Part shown: positions 44,861 through 54,058 of the stretch, one piece after another
Layout: each line of letters opens with the position of its first letter
Numbering within the stretch: the stretch's first letter is position 1
Assembly: GCA_036186865.1 (NCBI GenBank)
Contig: AP025069.1
Span: 18,041,447-18,105,446 of the forward strand
DNA: 64,000 nucleotides
Source: Eustoma russellianum
Taxonomy: Eukaryota > Streptophyta > Magnoliopsida > Gentianales > Gentianaceae
Direction of reading: 5' to 3'
Notes under the pieces: generated by a model
The model's input: only the letters and a program-made list of their open reading frames with translations
Told to the model about the DNA's origin: nothing
Database searches by the model: none
Position numbers and translations under genes: made by a program

Positions 44861-46838
44861 GTTGGTTAGTCTTCTATTCATGTTTACATTGTTTAAACTA
44901 GCATATGAATGTTGCTGCCCAAATCGTGTATTAAACTGATTTTATGTGCGTTTAGATTCTGTTTATTTAGATAGATAGTTCATGTTTTAAAGTGTTTATT
45001 AGTTGGGTTACAATAGTTTGGTAACTTAGGTTTAAGTAGCAAAACCGAAAACCACCACAAAAAGAACTTAGACTAGACTTAAGTGTGTTAGAAACTGTTT
45101 GTGTAGTCTAGTTAAAACCGTGTGTAACCTGATTGTTCTTGTTCAATCTAGCTTAGATAGTGTTCATTAGATCCTAATCTAGAAGTTTAAATGGAAGTTT
45201 AGATAAGTCCTTAAAACAGAAAACTTGAACACAAAATTAGAATAGTTGATAGATTAGTTGTAATCATGTTGTTAAATTCTGTTTTTAGTAGTTGTGTGCA
45301 ATCTGTTTAGACGTTGTATTTGCTACCTTATTTAGCTTGGTTAGGCTAGTTTACAACATAGTTTAAGTGTTTAGTTGGTTGTTTAGTTTAGCACAACAAA
45401 TCTGAAAACTAAAGATCAAAACAAGTAGTTTTAGCTAACTAAGTGTGCTGCCTAGTTTCTAGTGATATATGTTTGATAAGTAGGATATAAACACTTGCAT
45501 CTAGTATCATCTAGCTTAGAAACTGATTGCATCATACAAACAAAAACCAAGACAAAAACAAGTAGAATAGATAACTTTAAAACAAAACAAAACAAGTTAG
45601 GTAGTTTGCATCAAAACTGATTTCCATTAGTTGTTAGTAATCAGCCTTTATAAATTGCATTTAGGAACAACTAAGTTGCATTTAGCTATCTTAAGATTAG
45701 TTAGATCATTTGCATCAAAAACAGAAAAAAAAACCGAAACAATTTAGTTTAAACTTGATTAAATCTTTGAATGCTATTTGTTTGAACTTGTTGAATTTGA
45801 TTTCACCACCCCCGTTACACCTTAAGTCATTGTTTGGTACAAACTTGATTGAATCTTTTAATTGAAACATTATTGACTTGAGATTTGTTAAAAGTGAAGT
45901 AAATTTGTAAGAAACAAGATTTGATTTCAAATTTTAACGTTGGCTTTACGTTTATCTTTACTTGGGATTGATTCAATTGTTTAAAGACTTTATTGGACTT
46001 AAGTTCTTACTTAGGATCACTTTGTCTATATTTATCCCTACACTGTTAAATTGCCGACCCTGTTATCATCTTGTTGTCTTTACACTTCTTCAACTTGCAT
46101 TGAACTTTCATCTATATTTGGTTGTTAAATTTGTGAAACAGTTTTCATATCATTAGTGTTCTTCCGTGTTGTTCAAAGAACGTTTCACAAAAGCCACACC
46201 AAAACTTGTGCAAGTAAAACCAAAGAAAAAGAAGCCGTGAGCAATGTCTCATAAAGGCAAGTGAGCAGTAGACTCACAAAACAGACAAAGCCAATCCAAA
46301 GGAAAATAATTAGGCTTTTTTGTGAAAGAAACTGAGAGAAAAGTCATTTTTAACGTCAAAAAGCAAGAGACAAGACGTATGAGTGATTTGCACAAGAAGT
46401 GAGATATAGCCATCCAAAGTTCACAAAAGGTGAATTGTGCAAAACCAAAAGCAAATACCTACACCAAAAGTGTTGACTGTTGTAAAAGGTTCCTCGAACA
46501 AACCCTTGTTGAACACTTGTGTGTATGTACTGTCTTTCACTTTATTTACAATTGAATGTGCATTAAAGTTTAAAGTAAGTTAAAGGATTGTTCTGTACAA
46601 ACCCTTAGCTTTCTTTGATTCAGCCAAAAACATCACTTGACTTCTATTTTTCTTTGAATCTTAGATAGTCCAAGATTGTTGTTTATTCAATTGTCAATTT
46701 GAAGTAGAAATTTATGTTTTGTTAAAGTTATAGTTTGATCTTACTTGCTTGTATTCTGACTTATTTATCTCATTGTTTTACCATCTTGGTTGATTGTTTT
46801 GATTAAACATGATTCTAAAAACCATTTGGGGGAGTTGA
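44861..46838 (+). other. Leader of N2, CRM-A first then diverged
   Basis: Up to about 45730 it is close to the CRM-A leaders. After that only islands match, such as GCCGTGAGCAATGTCTCAT and the hairpin GTGAG-loop-CTCAC at 46261-46277. No gene seen. Confidence 0.7.
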
Positions 46839-46875
46839 ATGCCATAGGAGAGACTATGATGAACTAGAAAAACGT

Positions 46876-47253
46876 ATGAACTCCTTTGGTCGTACGAATG
46901 GTTTATGGGTTGGATACTGGGAATTTAAAACTCCTAGATATCAAACTCTTTCTCAGTGCAATAAAGACATTAGTGCATATTACAATGAAATGCTTGATGA
47001 TTTGTACTATGCTTATGTTGAAGAACATGAGGAATTAAGCATGATTAGGTTCTTTGCTGGATTAGATAAAGAGATCGCTGATTGCATGTTGTCTGAAAAA
47101 TTCTCATCACTTTATGACATGTATAAAAAGGCAAAAAATGTTCAATCAAACCTAATCCCATGGCAAGTTAATCAAAACTATGGGTATGAACTGAACTCTT
47201 GTGATTCTGAAAATGACAAACCAAATCCAGTTAAGTTAAGCAATTTGAGTTAG
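46876..47253 (+). CDS. N2 Gag-like frame, shortened
   Basis: 125 codons from ATG 46876; the frame is open a little further up (HRRDYDELEKR, like the EERFDSLPEYNEE region of CRM-A Gag) without an ATG. The part LSQCNKDISAYYNEM, MIRFFAGLDKEIA and LYDMYKKAKNVQSNL aligns with CRM-A Gag LSQGNRSVDEFYKEL, MARFLAGLNKEIA and MVHIAEKVERQLK. The middle of the Gag core (WWEQL region) is deleted and there is no CCHC knuckle. It ends in a single TAG, and the next frame follows in the same phase 3 bases later. It may contribute Gag contacts for packaging, or simply be a remnant. Confidence 0.65.
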   Translation: MNSFGRTNGLWVGYWEFKTPRYQTLSQCNKDISAYYNEMLDDLYYAYVEEHEELSMIRFFAGLDKEIADCMLSEKFSSLYDMYKKAKNVQSNLIPWQVNQNYGYELNSCDSENDKPNPVKLSNLS

Positions 47254-47256
47254 ACT

Positions 47257-48105
47257 ATGGATAATATTGAAAATGCATTGCTTCAACTTAGAGACATGGT
47301 GCAAGTATTGATAGAATCTGAAAAGAACAAAGACTTGCAATCTGACATTTCTGTGAATGATGGTTTGTATGAAATAAGCCCCAACATGCCTGAAACTGGA
47401 ACTCCTTTATCTGAATTGCATGCTAAACCTTGTGTACTGTCTGAAGAAGACCCTTCACTTGAATCTGTTGGTGATTTCCAAATTTTTAGTCGTTTGCTTA
47501 TAGATGATGTTAATTGTGATAACACTTTGTCTGAAAATGATTTACATTGTGACATGCATATAAATGAAATCCCTGTGCATGATCTGCATTCTGCTGAGAT
47601 GCTTGTTTCTGGGTTACAATCTGAATTACATCCTGTACATTTCATTGATGACATTGATGTAAGTAATTCTGTTGAGAATGACATTGATAAACTAGATTCT
47701 TATGATTTGATGTTAGCTGAACTAGATTGTCTACTTGATGTAGAGCTTGATCATGATGTCATTATTGAAATAGATTCAGCTACAAATGAACACAAATCCT
47801 TGGATGAACTAGTTAATGAATTGAATGACATATTTAGTATAGATGAAGATTCTATTTCTGAAATATCTCTTTCATCTCATCTTGTTGAATGTCTGTCTGT
47901 TGTCATCTCAATTGATACATCTTGTCTAAATATTGCACATGTCTGTAAGATTTGTACATTTAGTGTTAACATGTTGCAATATGCTTTTTGGATGTTGTTT
48001 TATCTGTTAGGATGTATGTGTTCTAAAATTTTTGTTATCATATTGTTAATACATCCTAAACAATTTAGAAAGCGTGTACACACCTTATTCTTTCTTCAAA
48101 GATAA
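47257..48105 (+). CDS. N2 second frame: acidic protein with hydrophobic C terminus, function unknown
   Basis: 282 residues, in phase with the Gag-like frame across one TAG. Residues 1-215 are acidic with many Asp, Leu and Ser and look helical. Residues about 228-268 are hydrophobic (NMLQYAFWMLFYLLGCM, SKIFVIILLIHPK) followed by basic QFRKR. The HPKQFRKR end matches HPKYIRKR of N1. After the stop another phase continues with a hydrophobic run TFTICIIMFLFGYGVVEH that resembles the next N1 segment, so a frameshift may have shortened it. No enzyme motif, no Cys/His knuckle. Could be envelope-like or a membrane-tethered Gag partner; I cannot decide. Confidence 0.6.
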   Translation: MDNIENALLQLRDMVQVLIESEKNKDLQSDISVNDGLYEISPNMPETGTPLSELHAKPCVLSEEDPSLESVGDFQIFSRLLIDDVNCDNTLSENDLHCDMHINEIPVHDLHSAEMLVSGLQSELHPVHFIDDIDVSNSVENDIDKLDSYDLMLAELDCLLDVELDHDVIIEIDSATNEHKSLDELVNELNDIFSIDEDSISEISLSSHLVECLSVVISIDTSCLNIAHVCKICTFSVNMLQYAFWMLFYLLGCMCSKIFVIILLIHPKQFRKRVHTLFFLQR

Positions 48106-48245
48106 GGATGCACCAAGGTATTTCACCTTCACCATTTGTATTATCATGTTCCTATTTGGTTATGGTGTAGTTGAGCATACGTGTACATCATAAACCCCTA
48201 TCCCTTATTCTATCCATGTTGAGATTCGAGGACGAATCATTTTCA

Positions 48246-48583
48246 AGAGGGAGGGAATGATGAGCCCACGATGGGGTCAACGCAACATATTTTCATGTAT
48301 CATTTATTGTCACATGTTAGTTCTGTAAGACAGGGAATATCACTGTTAACTCCGCACACACTAGTGCTACTTCTTATGTCTTATAGTCTTAACTAACCCT
48401 TAGAAAATGTCATATATGTTGTGTATCTTGTGTTTGTTGCTTGGTGTCTTTGAAGATAGGTCAAAGAGAGCTTTACATTGAAGAAGCATGAACACCGATC
48501 GATCCATGTCCCATCTGATCGGATGATATCATTGTTCAAACAAAGCTTGAAGAACAAAAGTGAAAGACTGATCGATCGAAGTC
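48246..48583 (+). repeat. Foreign polypurine tract and U3 fragment inside N2
   Basis: AGAGGGAGGGAA followed at 48258 by TGATGAGCCCACG, i.e. the start of a different LTR. About 325 bases follow, with several GATCGATC motifs, then an abrupt switch to CRM-A Pol at AAGTCACAACTTG. The join has a short overlap (AAGTC). This is the expected trace of template switching between two packaged RNAs. Confidence 0.75.
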
Positions 48584-49010
48584 ACAACTTGAAGCTAAGA
48601 ATAAAGTGTATGCCAATAGAGCCAACAGGAATCGTAAAGTTGTTATATTTGAGCCTGGTGATCTTGTTTGGTTATACTTGAGGAAAGAAAGATTCCCTAA
48701 GGAAAGGGACTCAAAGCTGAAGCCAAGAGGCGATGGACCGTTCAAAGTGTTGAAACGGCTTTGTGATAATGCCTATGTTCTCGATCTTCCTGAAGAAAGG
48801 TATGGTCCTATCTCTAAAACTTTTAATGTTGCTGACCTTTCTCCATTTAGTATTGATTCAGATTCAAGGACGAATCCTTCTCAAGTGGGAGGGAATGATG
48901 AGCTAAAGCCTAACCTTGTGGATACAAACACTGATGATGACACCTCACTGCCCCGCACAGGTCCCATAACAAGGAGTATGGCTAAGAAGTTGTTACATTG
49001 TGTTGAATAA
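48584..49010 (+). pseudogene. CRM-A Pol 3' end carried by N2
   Basis: Starts mid-codon at KSQLEAKNKVYANRANRNRKV and keeps EPGDLVWLYLRKERF, the GPY/F module GDGPFKV and the tail start, then stops at TAA 49008-49010 in the 3' LTR, where the N2 5' LTR has TCA. It lacks the integrase core, so it has no enzymatic role; it supplies the polypurine tract and LTR. Confidence 0.9.
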
Positions 49011-50075
49011 TTTCTTTACAGGCATGAAGAGGATGAACCAAGCAGAGATGATGTCCATTGGGTTTATATGATACAAGCTTTGATCTAGTTGTATCAAAAG
49101 CATATTGTACATATCTTTAGTTGTTCTTTTAATATTTGTTGATCGGTTAACCTTGTTTTAGGATAGTTTGTGTTGTATTATTGCTTTGTCTTTCAGGTAC
49201 ACGTACTTAACTTGAAAATGCAATTAGAACCTGAATTTTTGTCCAAGCAAGGAGGTGATAAGCAAGTAGCTTACAAGCAAGGAGGTGACAAGCACTCATG
49301 TCAAATTCAAGAATTGTTCTTCACGTTGAAATGGATGGACAAGCTGCTCAAAGCTTTAACCAATAGGAAAAAGTCTTGCAAATGTTCAAACCAATTAAAA
49401 ACAAGCAAGGAGACAACCAAGCAAGCTGCACAACAAATGAACCAATCAGATCCTTGAAGTTTAAGGCCTAGATCACGCAAGAGAAGGTTTGAAAATTCAA
49501 AGCCTAACTTACAACCAATCAAAGGGAGTTCAAACCAAGCTGCTCAATGCATTATCCAATCAAAACTTCGGCTGAAACAAAGCAAAGAAGCACGGCAAGG
49601 AAACCAGATTTCTTGGAACCAAAATTGTTCAAAAAGCAAGCATGTTATTCCTAGTCTTGTACTTTGTACTTTAAACTCTGTACCTTGTAATTTTCGTTTG
49701 TTATAAGTAGCATAGGAAGCTGAATGTACAAACAACCACAATTTCAAACACATTTCAATCAGATTTTTCCTTTAAGGAGTTCTCAACTTTTTAGTTGAAG
49801 TTAAAACCACTTATCGGTTTCTTTCAAGTTCATAGCCTAGAACTTGTTAGTATTTTACTTCATTTTTGGTTTACAGCATCTTAGGGTCTCAATGAGGTTT
49901 TAGATGTGTTGGAATGCCAAAGAGGAAGAGGTGTTGGTATAAATTGAGCCAAGAACAAACGGTTACAGTTCAAGGGGTGTCATTGTGATGTTCTTTGCCA
50001 TAGCTGAGGTTCAAATCAATTTGGAATAGAGGACAAAGTCTTGGAACGTTTTTCTAGCTTTTATTTGGCTCATCA
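48896..50075 (+). repeat. N2 3' LTR
   Basis: TGATGAGCTAAAG after GTGGGAGGGAA to GGCTCATCA, followed by GTTGG. It differs from the 5' LTR by around ten substitutions and a few small indels, including a 5-base one near 49530. Confidence 0.93.
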
Positions 50076-50080
50076 GTTGG

Positions 50081-51018
50081 TTAACCTTGTTTTAGGATAG
50101 TTTGTGTTGTATTATTGCCTTGTCTTTCAGGTACATGTACTTAGCTTGAAAATGCAATTAGAACCTGAATTTTTGTCCAAGCAAGGAGGTGATAAGCAAG
50201 TAGCTTACAAGCAAGGAGGTGACAAGCACTCATGTCAAATTCAAGAATTGTTCTCCACGCAAACAAGGATGGACAAGCTGCTCAAAGCTTTAACCAATAG
50301 GAAGAAGTCTTGCAAATGTTCAACCCAATCAAAATCAAGTTGAAGACAAGCAAGCAAGCTGCACAAAGATTCATCCAATCAGCTCCTTGAAGAAAAACGG
50401 CTGATTAAGCTTAATTGGTTTGAAAATTCAAAGCCAAAACTTACAACCAATCAAAGCCAAATTCAAAGCAAGATGCTCCAAGTATTATCCAATCAAAATT
50501 GATCAAGAAAAAAGCCTTAAAACAACCAAGGAAGCACGGCAAAGCAATCAGCTTTCTTGGAAACAAAATTGTTCAAAAGCAAGCATGTTCTTTTTAGTCT
50601 TGTACTTTGTACTTTAAACCTTGTACCTTTGTAATTTTCGTTTGTTATAAGTAGCATAGGAACCTGAATGTAAAAACAACACAATTTCAAAAACATTTCA
50701 ATCAAACTTTCCTTTAAGGAATTCTCAACTTTTTCTAGTTGAAGTTTAAACCACTAACGGTTTCTTTCAAGTTCATAGCCTAGAACTTGTTAGTATTTAC
50801 TTCATTTTTTGTTTACAGCATCTTAGGGTCTCAATGAGGTTTTAGATGTGTTGGAATGCCAAAGAGGAAGAGGTGTTGGCATGAATTGATCCAAGAACAA
50901 ACGGTTACAGTTCAAGGGGTGTCATTGTGATGTTCTTTGCCATAGTTGAGGTTCAAATCAATTTGGAGTAGAAGACAAAGTCCTTGGAACGTTTTTCTAG
51001 CCTTTATTTGGCTCATCA
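50081..51018 (+). repeat. A4 5' LTR, right part
   Basis: Continues the LTR begun at 43416 after the second GTTGG. Ends GGCTCATCA. With the left part it makes about 1193 bases. Confidence 0.92.
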
Positions 51019-51020
51019 AT

Positions 51021-51032
51021 TGGTATCAGAGC
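51021..51032 (+). other. Primer-binding site of A4
   Basis: Exact TGGTATCAGAGC. Confidence 0.92.
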
Positions 51033-52639
51033 GTTGGTTAGTCTTCTATTCATGTTTACATTGTTTAAACTTGCATATGAATGATGCTGCCCAACAACGT
51101 GTAGTAGACTGTTTTGTTGTTCATTTCGAATCTGTTTATTTAGATAGTTAGTTCATGTTTTAAAGTGTTTATTAGTTGGTTTACAATAGTTTGGTAAATT
51201 AGTTTTAAGTAGCAAAACCGAAAACACCACAAAAAGAACTTAGACTAGACTTAAGTGTGTTAGAATCTGTTTGTGTAGTCTAGTAAAAACCATGTGTAAC
51301 CTGATTGTTCTTGTTCAATCTAGCTTAGAAAATGTTCATTAGGTCCTAATCTAGAAGTTTAAATGGTAGTTTAGTTGAGTTCTTAAGACAGAAAACTTTG
51401 AACACAAAAATAGATTAGTTGATAGTTAGTTGTAATCAAGTTGTCAAATTCTGTTTTTAGTAGTTGTGTGCAAACTGTTTAAACGTTTTAGTTGCTGCCT
51501 TATTTAGCTTAGTTAGACTAGTTTACAACATAGTTTAAAGGTTTAGTTGGTTGTTTAGTTTAGTCCAAGAGAATCCGAAAATTAAGAACAAAAAAAAGAA
51601 GTTTTAGTTAAGCAAGTTTGCTGCCTAGTTTCTAGTTGATATACGTTTGTTAAGTAGAACATAAAGACTTGCATCTAGTACCATCTAGTTTAGAAACTGA
51701 TTGCATCATACAAACGAAAACCAAAACAAAAACAAGTAGAATAGATAACTTAAAAACAAAACAAAACAAGTTAGATTAGTTTGCACCTAAACTGTTTTCC
51801 ACTAGTTGTTTTAGTAATCAGCCCTTATAATTGCATTTAGAAACAACTAAGTTGCATTTAGCTATCTTAAGATTAGTTAGATCATTTGCAACAAAAACAG
51901 AAAAAGAAAAAAAAGGACAAATTGCCTAAAACCCTGTGTTTAGAACAACTCTTTAAAGCTCATTTGAAATCTTGGTGAATGCTAATAGCTTTATCTTTTT
52001 GTTGATTTCAATTGTTTCAAACAACTTGTTGGACTTAGATACATCCTGGAAGTTAGGAATTGTTTAAGCCCCACACTGTTAAAGAGCTATCCAATTGTTG
52101 TTTTAGATCAATTTCTAAACTTACCTTGCACTATATTCAATTTGAACTTGTTGTAATTGTGAATTGAATTCTCACTACATAGTGTTTAGCCGTGTTGTGT
52201 AAGAGAAACTTTCAAATTCCAAATACAACAAACCTTGTGCAATTAAAGGCCGTGAGCAATGACTCATGTAGGCCGTGAGGAGTAGTCTCACAACAATCAA
52301 GCAAACCCCCCCAAAGAAAGAAAATTAAGCTTGATTGAGAAATACACGAGAGAAAAGCCAGTATTTGTCAACAAGTAAGAGGCAAGACAAGAGAGAATTG
52401 CACAAGAAAGAAAAGTGAGGAAAAGCCCAAAATTAAACAATTGCAAAAGGGAAATTCCTGTGCAAAGCTCAAAAGAAAGAAAGTGCCCAAAAGAACCAAA
52501 GTGTTGTAGTTTTGAAATATTGAAAGTTTCTAAAGAAAACCCTTGCTGACACTTTGTTTGTGTGCTTTTACTTTCACTTTACTTCAATTGATAATTGCAT
52601 ATGCTGTAAAGTAAATTAAGGGATTGTCTTAAACAACCC
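51033..52639 (+). other. A4 leader, left part
   Basis: CRM-A leader with the conserved hairpin at 52275-52291. It stops at AACCC (52635-52639), the B2 target duplication. No gene. Confidence 0.8.
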
Positions 52640-54058
52640 TGATGCGTGCAACTCGTGGGCTCCAACGATTCCACCTTCCAAACGTCCCTCACAAAGGGTT
52701 AGGCACAAGGAAGAAGACTTCCCCTTGCTTCCTTAGTGATTAAAAACGTGTGGATTAAACGAATGAGCAAGACCAACACTTCAAGATGGTCGTTGATCAG
52801 GCAAACCAAAACGGCCCTCCTGGACGGCACCTTTAAGCAATGGCAACACCTTCAATATGCTCAACTTTGAAGGATCTTAACCTAGGTTTTTAATGCAAAA
52901 CCAAGAAAACAAAGTCTCACACAAAGTGAAAGGAATATCAAGGATTCTTATTCATCAAAAGGTGTTCTTTGAAGCGTCCCCTAAGGCTCTATTTATAGGC
53001 TGAACTTGAGCCTTAAAATATCTAGAACTAATTCAAAATAAAGCTAGCTAACAATGTTTAAAAATTGAAAACTATTTAAATTCAAAGCTAAAACAAATCC
53101 TAGCTAAAAACTTCAAATCTTGCAAGACATTATCTTCAATGAATCTGGTCATGTTTGGTGATGAAGTTGGCGTTGGAGATGTAGATGAAGTGGTTGAACT
53201 TGAACTCAAAGGCTAGTTGAAGATTGGATTCAATTTGACTTCAAACTTGAATTCAATCTTTGAATTATGATCCCATCCTTTTTTATCTCCAAGTTGGCGT
53301 GTGGAAGGATGGCAAGGCGTGTGAGATGCCATCAAATGGCTGAGATGTTGAATGCAAAAGATGGTTGAAGTTTGACTTTAAATTAAGTTTGAATTTGAAT
53401 TCAAACTTGGATGGATTTTATCTCCTTCTCTCTCTTCATGGCGTGTGGATTGGCTTGTGAGACTTGGCTGAACTCATCTTGAATTTGAAGGATTAATCTG
53501 GTTGAAACTTGAATTCAAATCAAGGTTGAATTTAAATTCAAGTTTATCTTCAAGTTTAAATTCAAGTAAGATGTCATCCTTTAGCTTAAAGTGGCCGGCC
53601 ATGTGGATGATTTTTGTGGATTTTTTTGATTTCAATTTGATCAAGAGATTCTATCTTGGACACCTTTGAATTTGTCTTAGCGTAGACAAACATTCTCTTC
53701 GAATATTCTCTTGAAACATTCTCTTCAAACATTCTCTTGAAACATTCTCTTCAAACATCCTCTTCAAACATTCTCATGAAACATTCTCTTCAAACATTCT
53801 CTTGTACCTAATTTACCTACAAAGCGAATACAAAAAAAACTAAGATCACAAGACACAAGATAAATTCAAAAACAAAGAATGTAGACGTGCATGCTGACAC
53901 ATGCTCAAGTCAAAGGTTCAATGAAATGAACCCAAGGAGTCTTAGGTTCATCTTGAAGATGCTTGTACAAGAAGGTGGCAACTTGATGACAAAGTTCCTT
54001 TGCCCTCCTTCTTGTCATAGGACCTTTGACCTCTTGATGGGGCCCTCGATCCTCATCA
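52640..54058 (-). repeat. CRM-B 3' LTR of B2
   Basis: Plus strand TGATGCGTGC to CCTCATCA. TATA box (minus) at 52987-52997. About eight units of the 13-bp array at 53696-53810. Only one copy of the 18-bp unit at the LTR start, while other CRM-B LTRs have two. Confidence 0.94.

Larger units (their letters stand above)
43671..50075 (+). mobile_element. N2: chimeric non-autonomous element with CRM-A LTRs
   Basis: Flanked by GTTGG at 43666-43670 and 50076-50080, so it moved as a unit. LTRs of 1176 and 1180 bases are CRM-A type and nearly the same. Inside: exact primer-binding site, CRM-A leader to about 45730, a diverged leader, a shortened Gag-like frame, a second frame of unknown function, a foreign polypurine tract with about 325 bases of a different U3, and the last part of CRM-A Pol. 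There is no protease, RT, RNase H or integrase core. It must use proteins from CRM-A or similar. Confidence 0.88.
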
